Notes: a model not told the origin generated them from the sequence alone. A stretch of DNA of 64,000 nt from JAYWXI01 sp036016955 (GCF_036016955.1 NZ_JAYWXI010000009.1:62001-126000), one strand, 5' to 3'; numbered from the stretch's first letter, positions 1-7,745 are shown. Numbers and translations: made by a program.

Positions 1-110
1 TTTTCAATGAAATTTTCAACAAAAGATTTCGCATCTTCGTTAATTTGTTCAACGGCTCTGTTGTTCAGTTCTTCTAGATAATCTATATCTTCTTTTCTAA
101 CTTTTTTCAT
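1..110 (-). CDS. hypothetical protein, cut by window start
   Basis: The frame opens at the ATG at 108-110 (minus strand) and runs off the window after 36 codons (MKKVRKEDIDYLEELNNR...). It is rich in Glu, Asn and Lys and looks helical. It starts 11 bases after the stop of the gene at 122-400, so it is the next gene in the leftward prophage operon. No family is recognisable from so short a piece. Confidence 0.5.
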   Translation of the reverse strand, partial: MKKVRKEDIDYLEELNNRAVEQINEDAKSFVENFIE

Positions 111-121
111 TTTTTATATAT

Positions 122-400
122 TTATATTGATAAATTTTTCATAACATAATCTAGAGTTATATCTGTACCTTTTTCAGCTTCTTTAATTAGTGTATCAATA
201 GGCATATGAGTATTTCTCTCCGAATTTGGATTGAAACCTACACCATCTCCAGTTAAAAAAGAACATTGTCCTTCTATCTCTGTAAAATCTTCAATAAGCA
301 TTGCAATTTCTTGCAAAGCTAAAGATAAAGCATTTTCTGCTTTCATAGCCTTTGAGTTTGCCTTTTTCAGCTCTTTTATTTGTTCCTTAGTCAGTACCAT
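122..400 (-). CDS. hypothetical prophage protein
   Basis: Protein of 92 residues if it starts at the ATG at 398-400 (MVLTKEQIKELKK...). An upstream in-frame TTG at 413-415 would add five residues but is less likely. The N-terminal half (KELKKANSKAMKAENALSLA) should form an amphipathic helix or coiled coil. The C-terminal half is charged, without cysteines or membrane segments. It lies between the PAPS-reductase-like gene and the partial gene at the window edge, in the same leftward operon. I do not recognise the family; small proteins of this type are common in phage early operons. Confidence 0.55.
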   Translation of the reverse strand: MVLTKEQIKELKKANSKAMKAENALSLALQEIAMLIEDFTEIEGQCSFLTGDGVGFNPNSERNTHMPIDTLIKEAEKGTDITLDYVMKNLSI

Positions 401-420
401 AATCAAGGGTGTCAATTAGT

Positions 421-1236
421 TTAAAAGTTGCAAATACATTTCTCATTTTCTTCAAAGTTTAGCTCTCCTGTAAAAGGGAGCTTAGAAAGCTCTACTAAAT
501 CGTCAATACTTTTATGACCTCTAAAAGAGGTATTGCCATATTTCCCCTCCATTTTTCTATACCAATCTATAAAACGAGTTCCATTTCGGATAACATCTAT
601 TAGATTGGCTTCAGATTTTTTCCAACATAATTCGCAGTTTCCATACTTGTTGTGTATTTCCAACTTGAATGGCTGACTATCCCAAAATTTATTTAATTCC
701 ATTTGCCCAATAGGAAACTTGAAATCGGTCAAAAGCGGAAATATTCTCATTTTGTCTTCCTTAATTTCTGCCCAACTTATTCGCTTGGGCATATCTTCTT
801 TACGAAATCCAATAGCTTTTAAGTAACTGTTCACACCGAAAATATCGTCTGCAAATTTTTTAGCAGGTAATGTTTTAAGCATTTCCGAGCAGAAAGGAGC
901 ATCTTTGCTTGGCATACCATTAAAAATCCCTTTATTTTTGTGTGCTATTGCTTCAGCAAAGGGTTTAGCCATCATATTCAACTCTTCCCAATCTACCGCC
1001 TTATAGCCAACCCCAACGCCCATTTCTAACGAATAAACACCTTCAATTTTCACAAGTGGAATATCCCAATACTTTTCAATGTTTTTAAGAAACTCTATAG
1101 TTTTAGGATGTTCCATTCCTGTATTGCAGAAAACAAATAATTTCTCGTAATTTTTATATTTTTCAGAAGTTTGTATGTGTCGTGCCATCATAGCGGAACT
1201 TCTCCCTCCTGATACTGTTATCAGTAAATTTTTCAT
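421..1236 (-). CDS. PAPS-reductase-like (PP-loop) phage protein
   Basis: 271-residue protein with an N-terminal PP-loop, SGGRSSAMMA at residues 9-18, the signature of the phosphoadenosine-phosphosulfate reductase/ATP pyrophosphatase superfamily. Such enzymes activate a substrate by adenylation. Three cysteine features occur later: PFCSEML, a CELC pair near residue 200, and CIC close to the C terminus, which could bind an Fe-S cluster or metal. Phage and mobile-element copies of this superfamily are usually not sulfate-assimilation enzymes, and some relatives (DndC) take part in DNA phosphorothioation; no dnd partner is visible here. The gene sits in the leftward replication operon. Its ATG overlaps the stop of a short repeat-protein remnant (ATGA). 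Family is clear; substrate is not. Confidence 0.75.
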   Translation of the reverse strand: MKNLLITVSGGRSSAMMARHIQTSEKYKNYEKLFVFCNTGMEHPKTIEFLKNIEKYWDIPLVKIEGVYSLEMGVGVGYKAVDWEELNMMAKPFAEAIAHKNKGIFNGMPSKDAPFCSEMLKTLPAKKFADDIFGVNSYLKAIGFRKEDMPKRISWAEIKEDKMRIFPLLTDFKFPIGQMELNKFWDSQPFKLEIHNKYGNCELCWKKSEANLIDVIRNGTRFIDWYRKMEGKYGNTSFRGHKSIDDLVELSKLPFTGELNFEENEKCICNF

Positions 1237-1352
1237 AGGTTATTGTTTGTATAGTGTGCTATTTCACGTACTCTCAAATGAGGGTCGTTAATAAGTATAT
1301 TTAAGCCATAACCTTTTCTAGCAACGGCACAACGCACTTCCCAGCTTTTTGT
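1233..1352 (-). pseudogene. remnant of a LRV/HEAT-like repeat protein
   Basis: Between two in-frame stops lies a 39-codon open stretch with no ATG, reading ...SWEVRCAVARKGYGLNILIN followed by DPHLRVREIAHY. The WEVR-AVA-GYGL-LIND spacing matches short helical repeats (leucine-rich-variant/HEAT type) that normally occur in tandem. Its TGA overlaps the next gene's ATG as ATGA, the arrangement of a translationally coupled upstream gene. I read it as the last repeats of a gene whose front was lost. A GTG inside it (V6 of the open stretch) could in principle start a 34-residue peptide. Confidence 0.5.
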
Positions 1353-1364
1353 TTAACTTTAAAA

Positions 1365-1571
1365 TTAATATTTAGACTTATTTTCGTTGATTATTTTTTT
1401 TAACTTCAGCCATTGATAACTTGCTCCTTGTTTTAGAAAAACGACTTCCTTTTTACTTTTCTTGGCTTTTTCCAAAGTGTTTTTTGCATTCTCAATTCTT
1501 CCTAAACTATTGAGGTAAAACTCATCTGGGATTTCAAATCTTAAGAATTTTGGTTTCTTTTTTCTTCTCAT
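1365..1571 (-). CDS. small basic hypothetical protein
   Basis: 68 residues starting MRRKKKPKFLRFEIPDEF, very rich in lysine. The body resembles a long charged helix (IENAKNTLEKAKKSKKEV). Its ATG overlaps the stop of the upstream PH-domain gene by four bases (1568-1571), so the two are probably translationally coupled. No catalytic motif, cysteine or membrane segment is present. Function unknown; the charge would suit nucleic-acid binding, which is only a guess. Confidence 0.6.
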   Translation of the reverse strand: MRRKKKPKFLRFEIPDEFYLNSLGRIENAKNTLEKAKKSKKEVVFLKQGASYQWLKLKKIINENKSKY

Positions 1572-2047
1572 ATCGTTTGATTATAAAGTTCTTGTCTTAG
1601 CTCGTTTGGGTTTGAAATAGTATGGGTAGCGGAAACTCCACCTGTAGAAATGGTAATCTTTCCATAATTAAGCAGCTTTCCCAAAATGTTTTGAGAAATA
1701 AATACTCCCTCCCTTCGGTAAATAGGTATGTCCAACTGACTACTTGTGAGCCATCCTGCAGAGATACTTATTTGGTTTCTCCTTAAAACTATTTTGAAAG
1801 TCTTATAATGGATGTAAGAATTCAATGCTCCGAGAAAGAAAAATAAGGACGGAACGGCAATGGTATATCTAAACCAAGATGTCAGAAGAAAAAACATAAG
1901 CATACCTATTCCTCCTAAGACCATATAGATTATAGGTTTTACAAATGAAATCCAATGAGACTTGGATATATAAACATTTTCTATCGCAGTAGTATTTTGC
2001 CGAACTACTGGAGTTACTGGTGCCGTGGATTGAATTAAATTTGTCAT
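1568..2047 (-). CDS. PH-domain (YdbT/bPH2-like) membrane protein
   Basis: 159 residues. A short cytoplasmic N terminus is followed by two hydrophobic segments (about residues 37-56 and 62-81), a hairpin membrane anchor, then a beta-rich domain (FKIVLRRNQISISAGWLTS...DIPIYRREGVFIS) typical of bacterial PH domains of the DUF304/YdbT class. These are usually small membrane-associated proteins of unknown role. Here it lies between the helicase gene (17-bp gap) and a short basic protein it overlaps by four bases. Its place in a phage replication operon is unusual but recurs in Bacteroidetes elements; a role in anchoring or exclusion is speculative. Confidence 0.6.
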   Translation of the reverse strand: MTNLIQSTAPVTPVVRQNTTAIENVYISKSHWISFVKPIIYMVLGGIGMLMFFLLTSWFRYTIAVPSLFFFLGALNSYIHYKTFKIVLRRNQISISAGWLTSSQLDIPIYRREGVFISQNILGKLLNYGKITISTGGVSATHTISNPNELRQELYNQTI

Positions 2048-2064
2048 TGTGATTTATTTAAAGA

Positions 2065-3384
2065 TTAATGATTATAAAAACTTGAGGTTGCCATATTTAC
2101 TTTGCATCTTTCGGGCTGTATACCTCCGTGTCTATTTTTGGCTATAATAATTTCTATTTCATTAGCTGTTGGTTCGTTGTTATAGAAATCATCCCATTCT
2201 TCTATACCATAGTATTCGGGACGATAGAGAAATATGACTTCATCAGCATCTTGCTCGATACTTCCACTATCTCTTAAATCAGATAGAAAAGGTCTTTTAT
2301 TTGGTCTTTTTTCTACTTCTCTTGACAATTGAGAAAGTGCTATTATAGGGATATCTAATTCTTTTGCTAGACTTTTTAAGCCCCTTGATATTTTTGAAAT
2401 TTCTTGCTCTCTTGTATTCGCTTTTTCGTAGGTTATCAGTTGGAGGTAATCCACGAAGATTATTTTTATATCGTGCCTCAGCTTTAGCATTTTGGCTTTC
2501 GTTCTTATATTTTGAATGGAAATACTGGGGGTATCGTCTATGTGGATAGGGAGGGATAAAAGGTCATCTTTTTTCTGCCAATAGATTTGTAATTCTTGAT
2601 CATTTAGGCCTTTTCTTAATACCGATGAATTTTTTATTTCCGTTATATTTGTTAAGATTCTGCTTGTTATTTGTTCTGCTGACATTTCAAGAGAAAATAC
2701 ACCTACTGACATTCCTACTTGTGCTACATCCACTATTTGCTGTATCATAAATGCCGTTTTCCCCATACCAGGGCGACCTGCTATAATGGTAAGGTCAGAA
2801 TTTTGCCACCCTCCAAATGTTTTATTGATGACCGAAAGAGAACTTTCTAAGCCTGTTATTCCTGTATTATTACCATTATTTGTAATGCTTCGGAATTTAT
2901 TTTCGACTTTCTCAATCAAGTCAGCAAACTTTTCATTTTGCTTATTTGTTTCTACAAATTTGTCAATGAATAAGTCGTCGAAATATTCAAATGCTTTATC
3001 TCTTATTTCGAAAATATCTTGACTCTCTTTTGCTAGCCTAGTTAAGGTAGAGAATTTATAAATGAAATCTCTTTTTATGGAATTCTCCACCAATATCATT
3101 ATGTATTGCTCTATGTAGGCAGACGATGTTACTGTTGTGATTAAGTCCAGTATGTATTTGTCCAGTGTATTTATACCTTTCTTGTTGAGTTGTCTTATCA
3201 ATATGAAAGGGTCCACCGGTTGCTCCTTTTGCCATAAATCCTCAATCATTTGAAAAATGACCTTATGGCTTTGCTCCGTGAATAAATTGATTGATATTTT
3301 GTTTTGATAAATAGTAAACAATGAGGGGGTCAATATTAGATTTCCCAATACTATTTGTTCTATGTTTATATCTTTTTTATTCAT
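2065..3384 (-). CDS. dnaB: replicative DNA helicase, phage DnaB type
   Basis: 439 residues, the usual length for DnaB. An N-terminal helical domain (residues 1-100, IEQIVLGNLILTPSLF) is followed by the RecA-like motor domain. Walker A is GRPGMGKTAF (about residue 204), the H1a/H2 region contains FVDYLQLI, and a later motif is LSDLRDSGSIEQDAD, characteristic of the DnaB family. As a hexameric 5'-3' helicase it would unwind phage DNA at its origin. It overlaps the upstream replication-initiator gene by eight bases, so loader or initiator and helicase are made together. It is separate from the host dnaB, which is not in this window. Confidence 0.93.
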   Translation of the reverse strand: MNKKDINIEQIVLGNLILTPSLFTIYQNKISINLFTEQSHKVIFQMIEDLWQKEQPVDPFILIRQLNKKGINTLDKYILDLITTVTSSAYIEQYIMILVENSIKRDFIYKFSTLTRLAKESQDIFEIRDKAFEYFDDLFIDKFVETNKQNEKFADLIEKVENKFRSITNNGNNTGITGLESSLSVINKTFGGWQNSDLTIIAGRPGMGKTAFMIQQIVDVAQVGMSVGVFSLEMSAEQITSRILTNITEIKNSSVLRKGLNDQELQIYWQKKDDLLSLPIHIDDTPSISIQNIRTKAKMLKLRHDIKIIFVDYLQLITYEKANTREQEISKISRGLKSLAKELDIPIIALSQLSREVEKRPNKRPFLSDLRDSGSIEQDADEVIFLYRPEYYGIEEWDDFYNNEPTANEIEIIIAKNRHGGIQPERCKVNMATSSFYNH

Positions 3385-4060
3385 CGTAAGTTGTTATGGG
3401 TCTTTTAATAGTGGGTATTGAAATGGAGGTTGTGTTTTTCGTTTTATTTAAGTGCGGAATAGTGTTTCTTATCGAGGATTTCCAATTGGTTATAGGTTTG
3501 TCAAAGCCATTTCGCCAGCCATTTTCCACCCAACTATCATATTTTGATTGCAGGTAAATTTCCATACTATCGTTGTAAATTTTTATAGTCTTAGCGAAAT
3601 TTAAAACCTCTGAAAATGGAGGTATATCCTTTGCATTGGAAATTATTTTACTTTTTGGCGTTTCTTCTTTAGGAAGCTCAGGGATGACTACTGTTGCTTT
3701 CTGTGCGTTCTCCAATGGTTGTTCTATTTTCGGAACCTCCATTTGTGGCATTTGTAGTTTCTCAGGTTCTATCTGTGGTATCTCTACTTCTTCATTTATT
3801 TCCACAAGTGTAAATTTGTTTGCACCTCCTTTTTGTGAACTATATTCTATAAGCCCTTTTTGTTTCAATAAAAATTTGGTTCTATTAATGGTAGCTCTGC
3901 TCATATTCACTCTAGGTAAAAGATCGTGAGTAGACGCCTCAAATGGATTGGTATTGTTTTCTATCCATATTTCAAGGAGGGTGATGTAAAGCACATACAA
4001 ATTAGGCTCTAATGGTTCCTTTCTATTATATTGGAAAAATTTTTGGTACAATTTGAACAT
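3377..4060 (-). CDS. phage replication initiator (winged helix + DnaD-like tail)
   Basis: 227 residues. The N-terminal ~90 residues form a winged helix (HDLLPRVNMSRATINRTKFL, then LIEYSSQKGGANKFTL). The middle is a Pro/Glu-rich linker (IPQIEPEKLQMPQMEV...). The C-terminal part SEVLNFAKTI...YDSWVENGWRNGFDKPITNWKSSIRN is the short motif found at the end of many phage replication proteins. This layout is that of an O-protein-type origin binder that recruits the adjacent DnaB. The gene precedes and overlaps dnaB and follows the DUF3853 gene by six bases. Function is inferred from architecture and position. Confidence 0.75.
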   Translation of the reverse strand: MFKLYQKFFQYNRKEPLEPNLYVLYITLLEIWIENNTNPFEASTHDLLPRVNMSRATINRTKFLLKQKGLIEYSSQKGGANKFTLVEINEEVEIPQIEPEKLQMPQMEVPKIEQPLENAQKATVVIPELPKEETPKSKIISNAKDIPPFSEVLNFAKTIKIYNDSMEIYLQSKYDSWVENGWRNGFDKPITNWKSSIRNTIPHLNKTKNTTSISIPTIKRPITTYDE

Positions 4061-4066
4061 CTTTCA

Positions 4067-4363
4067 TTATTTTTCTTCTGATTGTTTTTTGAGGATTTCC
4101 ATTACCTTTTTTTTGTTGATGAAAATCACTCGTTCTTTTTGTATAATAGCTTCATCAAAGATGCCTTGTTTTTTCATTCTCCATGTTTGGGAATATGAAA
4201 TATTTAGAAATTTTGCCAAATCTTTTAATCCGGTAATATATTCGGGGGTGTCTTCTTGATTTCCAATAGAAAAATTTTGAGGAGGAAATGACTCCTTTAT
4301 GCAACTCACGAGTTGTTCAACTGTGAGTTGCCATATTGGTGTATTTTTGTCTATGTGTTGCAT
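4067..4363 (-). CDS. DUF3853-family DNA-binding protein
   Basis: 98 residues. The N terminus (TPIWQLTVEQLVSCI) matches my memory of the DUF3853 family, common in Bacteroidetes mobile elements. The centre contains a helix-turn-helix of the MerR/excisionase kind: YITGLKDLAKFLNISYSQTWRMKKQG, then a basic wing ending VIFINKKKVMEILKKQ. It probably binds DNA as a small phage regulator or excisionase. It sits in the early operon with six-base gaps on both sides. Confidence 0.7.
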   Translation of the reverse strand: MQHIDKNTPIWQLTVEQLVSCIKESFPPQNFSIGNQEDTPEYITGLKDLAKFLNISYSQTWRMKKQGIFDEAIIQKERVIFINKKKVMEILKKQSEEK

Positions 4364-4369
4364 TTTTGG

Positions 4370-4945
4370 TTAGGCTTTTAGATTGTCTATCATCAATTTG
4401 ACACCTTCTCTAAGCGAAAGTTTGTTCTCCATAGCTTTTTGGTATGAAACTTTTAGGATGTCGGAATCGTAACCTTTGCCGTTCAGTACTCTTCGTATTT
4501 GTCTAACTTCTATATCGTATTTTCCTGCTAGCTCTCGGATGTCGTCTTTGTAAAGGTTAAGGTTGATTAGTTTTTTCAACTCGGCTAATAGATTTGCGTG
4601 GTGCTCTTTTATTGGAATCAGTGGGGTTTGGCAAGACTTTATCAATCTTTTTTCGCATTCTATAAAATATCTTCTCGCTTGTTTGCCTTTTTCGGTTCTT
4701 TCCACCATTGAAAGCTCTTTGGCCATATCCAAGCTTATAGCGTATTCTAATGTTGGTCGTCCTCCACTGGGGTTTTTCATAGAATTATGAAAAACCTCAA
4801 AATCCTGCCCTTCAATAAATCCGTAATCTCTTATTCTATTTTGAATCCAATCTGAAAATTGCTGTTTGCTTTCAAGAAATTGATAAAGCTCTCTTGCGGA
4901 AACGGCTTTATTTCCGTTATGGTCTGTGATTTTTATTAGTTCCAT
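4370..4945 (-). CDS. AntA/AntB-family phage antirepressor
   Basis: 191 residues. Residues 1-110 match the AntA/AntB antirepressor domain: AVSARELYQFLESKQQFSDW, FIEGQDFEVF, YAISLDMAKELSMVERTEKG and ARRYFIECEKRL are its conserved blocks. The C-terminal 80 residues (ELAGKYDIEVRQIRRVLNGKGYDSDIL) resemble a helix-turn-helix. Antirepressors bind and inactivate the phage repressor to allow induction, which fits its place right behind the Cro-like gene and opposite the repressor at 5253-5687. Family assignment is strong; which repressor it targets is inferred. Confidence 0.85.
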   Translation of the reverse strand: MELIKITDHNGNKAVSARELYQFLESKQQFSDWIQNRIRDYGFIEGQDFEVFHNSMKNPSGGRPTLEYAISLDMAKELSMVERTEKGKQARRYFIECEKRLIKSCQTPLIPIKEHHANLLAELKKLINLNLYKDDIRELAGKYDIEVRQIRRVLNGKGYDSDILKVSYQKAMENKLSLREGVKLMIDNLKA

Positions 4946-4959
4946 TGTTGGTTTTTGGG

Positions 4960-5175
4960 TTAGGCGGTTGTTTTTACTTCTGGTTCGAAAATTTGTTCTT
5001 CGGTGAATCCTTGTTCTTTGTAGTATAGGACGGCTTTGTAAAGGGTTAGTTTTTCACTTCTTCTTTTAGCTAAGGCTATTACAGATTGCTGCTGTATCCC
5101 TAATCTTTTTGCTAATTCCATGCTGAAGTCGTTACAGGTTAGGATTTTCTCAATAATCTCTTCTCGTACTTTCAT
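4960..5175 (-). CDS. Cro-like small HTH regulator
   Basis: 71 residues from the ATG at 5173-5175; an upstream in-frame start at 5220 would add a Lys/Tyr-rich stretch running through the operator region and is rejected. The sequence MELAKRLGIQQQSVIALAKRRSE is a helix-turn-helix. It is the first gene of the leftward operon and is divergent from the repressor, the position of Cro in lambdoid phages. It most likely represses the repressor gene and opens the lytic programme. No dimerisation domain is recognisable beyond the short C-terminal tail. Confidence 0.65.
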   Translation of the reverse strand: MKVREEIIEKILTCNDFSMELAKRLGIQQQSVIALAKRRSEKLTLYKAVLYYKEQGFTEEQIFEPEVKTTA

Positions 5176-5198
5176 AGTGTTTGATTTATATTTATATT

Positions 5199-5214
5199 TA
5201 CAAATGTATTTGTA
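5199..5214. promoter_or_regulatory. candidate operator of the lysogeny switch
   Basis: A perfect inverted repeat, TACAAAT-GT-ATTTGTA, lies in the 77-bp gap between the divergent Cro-like and repressor genes. A weak Bacteroidetes promoter for the repressor overlaps it (TTTG at 5209-5212, TAAATTTT at 5229-5236, 16-bp spacing). Position and symmetry suit the binding site of either regulator; binding itself is inferred. Confidence 0.5.
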
Positions 5215-5252
5215 TTGCAAATATAGTATAAATTTTACCTAATAACAAATAA

Positions 5253-5687
5253 ATGAGTAAAAGTTTACCTACAATTAAGGATAGAATATTGTATTTTGCT
5301 GAAAAAGAAGAGGTTAGCAAGCAGGAGTTTTTTAGAAAGACGGATTTAAAGTATAGTAATTTTACAGGAAAATCTAAGGAAAGTGACTTGAGTTCGCAAT
5401 CAGTAGCAAAAATTTTACTCACATACAGAGATATTAATCCTATGTGGTTATTAGTTGGAGAGGGAGAAATGAAAAAAAATGATGGGCAAAATGTTAGAAT
5501 TGAGGGACAAAATAAAAATTTAAACAACATTAATGGGAGTAGTAATGTTACTATTTCACAAAATGATATTTCAGAAATTATTGAAATACAAAGAGAAATG
5601 AACGACATTATAAGAACTGCACAAAGCCAATTGTCTGAAAGTCAGCAACAAGTGAGTAATCTTATAGAAATTTTGAAAAATAAATAA
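5253..5687 (+). CDS. prophage repressor-like protein
   Basis: 144 residues. The N-terminal 70 residues (TIKDRILYFAEKEEVSKQEFFRKT, then SVAKILLTYRDINPMWLLVGEGEM) match the short helix-turn-helix domain of Bacteroidetes phage repressors; the INPxWLLxGEGxM ending is typical. Instead of a LexA-like peptidase, the rest is an Asn/Gln-rich linker and a coiled coil (IIEIQREMNDIIRTAQSQLSESQQQVSNL) probably used for oligomerisation. It therefore lacks the usual self-cleavage route, which fits induction through the AntA/AntB antirepressor. It faces the Cro-like gene and is followed four bases later by a secreted-protein gene. Confidence 0.75.
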   Translation: MSKSLPTIKDRILYFAEKEEVSKQEFFRKTDLKYSNFTGKSKESDLSSQSVAKILLTYRDINPMWLLVGEGEMKKNDGQNVRIEGQNKNLNNINGSSNVTISQNDISEIIEIQREMNDIIRTAQSQLSESQQQVSNLIEILKNK

Positions 5688-5690
5688 ACT

Positions 5691-6215
5691 ATGAAAAAGA
5701 TATTATTTTTATTAAGTATCATATTAGGTGGTATTTCATTCGGTCAAATAAAGAAAATCCCAGTAACAGCAGAAGAGATTGGTGTTTTGGGTAGATTGAT
5801 TCACGGTAGTGTATATAATAACTCATTTACAAAAGAAGAATTTGGAAAGTATAATATAGCTAATACATTAGGATATTACGCAGAGTATGTATATCAAGAC
5901 AAAGTGATACATAAAGAAGTTTTTAAACTTAGAAAATTAGTATTGAGCGGAAAAGCGGAGTTTCAAGTTTATTTTGATAGCACCCCTTGTTTTAAAGTAT
6001 CGGAACTTACATCAGATGTTAGTTTAAACTTGATGAAAGACAATCATTGGGAAATAAAACCTACAGTAGATGGAGATTACATTTGTTACTATGGAGGATG
6101 GACATCAACAAATGGTATAAGTATTATAGAATCAAAAGAATACAAAAAGTACAATGTTTTAAGTCTTGCTGATGGAAAAATAAAAATAAAACTTTACAGG
6201 CTAGAAGAGGAGTAA
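5691..6215 (+). CDS. secreted hypothetical protein carried by the prophage
   Basis: 174 residues with a clear Sec signal peptide (MKKILFLLSIILGGISFGQ), cleavage expected near residue 18-19. The mature part is beta-rich with scattered aromatics (YYAEYVYQDK, YICYYGGWTSTNG) and no known catalytic motif. It starts four bases after the repressor stop and ends directly at the integrase ATG, so it belongs to the lysogenic transcript and would be made by the lysogen. Genes in that position often alter the host surface (superinfection exclusion or fitness factors), but the function here is unknown. Confidence 0.6.
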   Translation: MKKILFLLSIILGGISFGQIKKIPVTAEEIGVLGRLIHGSVYNNSFTKEEFGKYNIANTLGYYAEYVYQDKVIHKEVFKLRKLVLSGKAEFQVYFDSTPCFKVSELTSDVSLNLMKDNHWEIKPTVDGDYICYYGGWTSTNGISIIESKEYKKYNVLSLADGKIKIKLYRLEEE

Positions 6216-7472
6216 ATGAAATATCACGCTCAATTTCTACTAGATAAAGAAAAAGATAATCCCACCGCAAAACTTCGTTACAGAATAAAATGGAGTGGGC
6301 TTATTGTTGCTTTTAATGTAGGTTATAGGGTAGAAATAGATAAATGGAGTAGAGATACTCAACGATGTAAAATCAATACTACTCACGGAAAAAAAAAGGT
6401 TTCCGCAAGCATCATCAATCGTAAAATAAACGACTTTGAAATGGCTTGTGAAAATGTATTTTTGAAATTCCAAAATGAAAATAAAACCCCTTCTGCCGAT
6501 GAATTTAGAGAGAAATTTAACCAAGAAATAGGAAGAGAAACAAAATCGGAAAAAAGCACAGGGTTCTTTGATGCATATGATGAGTTTATGAAGGAGGAGG
6601 GGAAAAAGAATGTATGGACAAAAGCCACTTATTCAAAAATGTTTGCCCAAAAAAAGCGGCTTCAATATTTTGATTGCAATATTTCTTTTTCTGATATTAC
6701 AGAAAGTAAATTAGTGGATTATCAGTATTTTTTACAACACACTCTTAATTTAAAAAATTCTACCATTAATAAGCAATTTTCATTTTTAAGATGGTTTTTG
6801 CGTTGGAGTAAAAAGAAAAATTATTTACAATCATCTGCTTTTGAAGAATTTAGACCAAAACTAAAAACTACACAAAAGAAGATAATTTTTCTAACACAAG
6901 CTGAACTTCAGCAGGTAAGAAATTATTCTATCCCTAAACACAAGGAGCATTTGGAAAGAGTACGAGATGTTTTCCTTTTTTCGTGTTTTACAGGGTTAAG
7001 GTATTCTGATATAGCTAATTTGAAAAGGAGCGATATAAAGGGAGATATTATAGAAGTAACAACCGTAAAGACAGCTGACAGCCTTATGATAGAACTTAAT
7101 AATCATAGTAAGGCAATTTTAGATAAGTATAGGGATGATTTATTTACTAAAAACTTGGCTCTACCTGTAATTTCTAATCAAAAAATGAATGAATATTTGA
7201 AAGAGCTAATGGAATTAGCAGGAATTGATGAACCAATAAGAGAAACATACTATAGAGGCAATAAAAGAATAGACACAGTTACACCAAAATATGCTTTAAT
7301 AGGTACACACGCGGGAAGAAGAACATTTATATGCAATGCTCTTGCTTTAGGTATTCCCCCTCAAGTGGTAATGAAATGGACAGGGCATAGTGACTACAAA
7401 GCAATGAAGCCATATATTGATATTGCAGATGAAACCAAAGCTAATGCAATGGAAAGGTTTAATCTCTTATAA
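6216..7472 (+). CDS. int: tyrosine recombinase/phage integrase
   Basis: 418 residues. An arm-binding N terminus (1-100) and a SAM-like core-binding domain (about 120-215) precede the catalytic domain. Catalytic residues visible: Arg in FTGLRYSDIANL, Lys in the beta-hairpin after it, HAGRR (the H-x-x-R box), His in WTGHSDYKAM and the nucleophile Tyr in KPYIDIAD. All are present, so it is probably active. It begins immediately after the secreted-protein stop and is the last prophage gene before the direct repeat at 7632. It belongs to the Bacteroidetes phage type, not the conjugative-transposon type of the second integrase. Confidence 0.92.
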   Translation: MKYHAQFLLDKEKDNPTAKLRYRIKWSGLIVAFNVGYRVEIDKWSRDTQRCKINTTHGKKKVSASIINRKINDFEMACENVFLKFQNENKTPSADEFREKFNQEIGRETKSEKSTGFFDAYDEFMKEEGKKNVWTKATYSKMFAQKKRLQYFDCNISFSDITESKLVDYQYFLQHTLNLKNSTINKQFSFLRWFLRWSKKKNYLQSSAFEEFRPKLKTTQKKIIFLTQAELQQVRNYSIPKHKEHLERVRDVFLFSCFTGLRYSDIANLKRSDIKGDIIEVTTVKTADSLMIELNNHSKAILDKYRDDLFTKNLALPVISNQKMNEYLKELMELAGIDEPIRETYYRGNKRIDTVTPKYALIGTHAGRRTFICNALALGIPPQVVMKWTGHSDYKAMKPYIDIADETKANAMERFNLL

Positions 7473-7631
7473 TTTTACTCTAAAAAGGTCCCTTGTTTTT
7501 TAAAATAGGGACTAAATATTGAAGTATTAAAGACTATTTAAAATTATTTATAGTAATTGAAACCAGTATAATGAACTGAAAATTAGAATTAAAAAGACTA
7601 AAAAAGAATTATGAATATTATTGTGAAAATC

Positions 7632-7644
7632 CCGTATTCTCCAC
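7632..7644 (+). repeat. attachment-site core, left copy
   Basis: CCGTATTCTCCAC, identical to 32448-32460. With the bases before it (AAATCCCGTATTCTCCA) it resembles the 3' end of a tRNA-like gene (T-arm 3' strand, acceptor strand ATTCTCC, discriminator A), a common integration target. No full tRNA can be folded here, as expected of a displaced 3' end. It separates the prophage from the second element. Confidence 0.6.
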
Positions 7645-7667
7645 AATTTGGAAATCAAATCTTATCA

Positions 7668-7700
7668 AAATCCTTTAAACAGCGTGTTTAAGGGATTTTT
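7668..7700 (+). terminator. intrinsic terminator next to the left att copy
   Basis: A 14-bp stem with one G-T pair (AAATCCTTTAAACA / TGTTTAAGGGATTT), loop GCG, followed by a T tract. It lies 23 bp after the att core, where a tRNA-type gene would have its terminator. Confidence 0.8.
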
Positions 7701-7745
7701 ATTTAAATCTTATATCAATTCTAACCAAATAAATACATTTTGAAA

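Larger units (their letters stand above)
1..7644. mobile_element. right end of a prophage (left part outside window)
   Basis: A leftward early operon (DnaB helicase, replication initiator, AntA/AntB antirepressor, Cro-like protein), a divergent repressor and a terminal tyrosine integrase form a classic temperate-phage early region. The integrase is the outermost gene and lies about 160 bp before the direct repeat at 7632-7644, so that repeat is taken as the junction. Structural and lysis genes, if present, must lie left of position 1. Assignment is from gene content and order; the left junction is not visible. Confidence 0.8.

Noticed and set aside
5198..5608. 136-aa minus-strand frame opposite the repressor
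   Set aside because: It covers the operator region and the opposite strand of a better supported repressor; hydrophobic composition comes from reversed Lys/Asn codons.
7622..7644. tRNA gene at the left att copy
   Set aside because: Only a tRNA-like 3' end is present; no D-arm, anticodon arm or GTTCGA loop can be found upstream.
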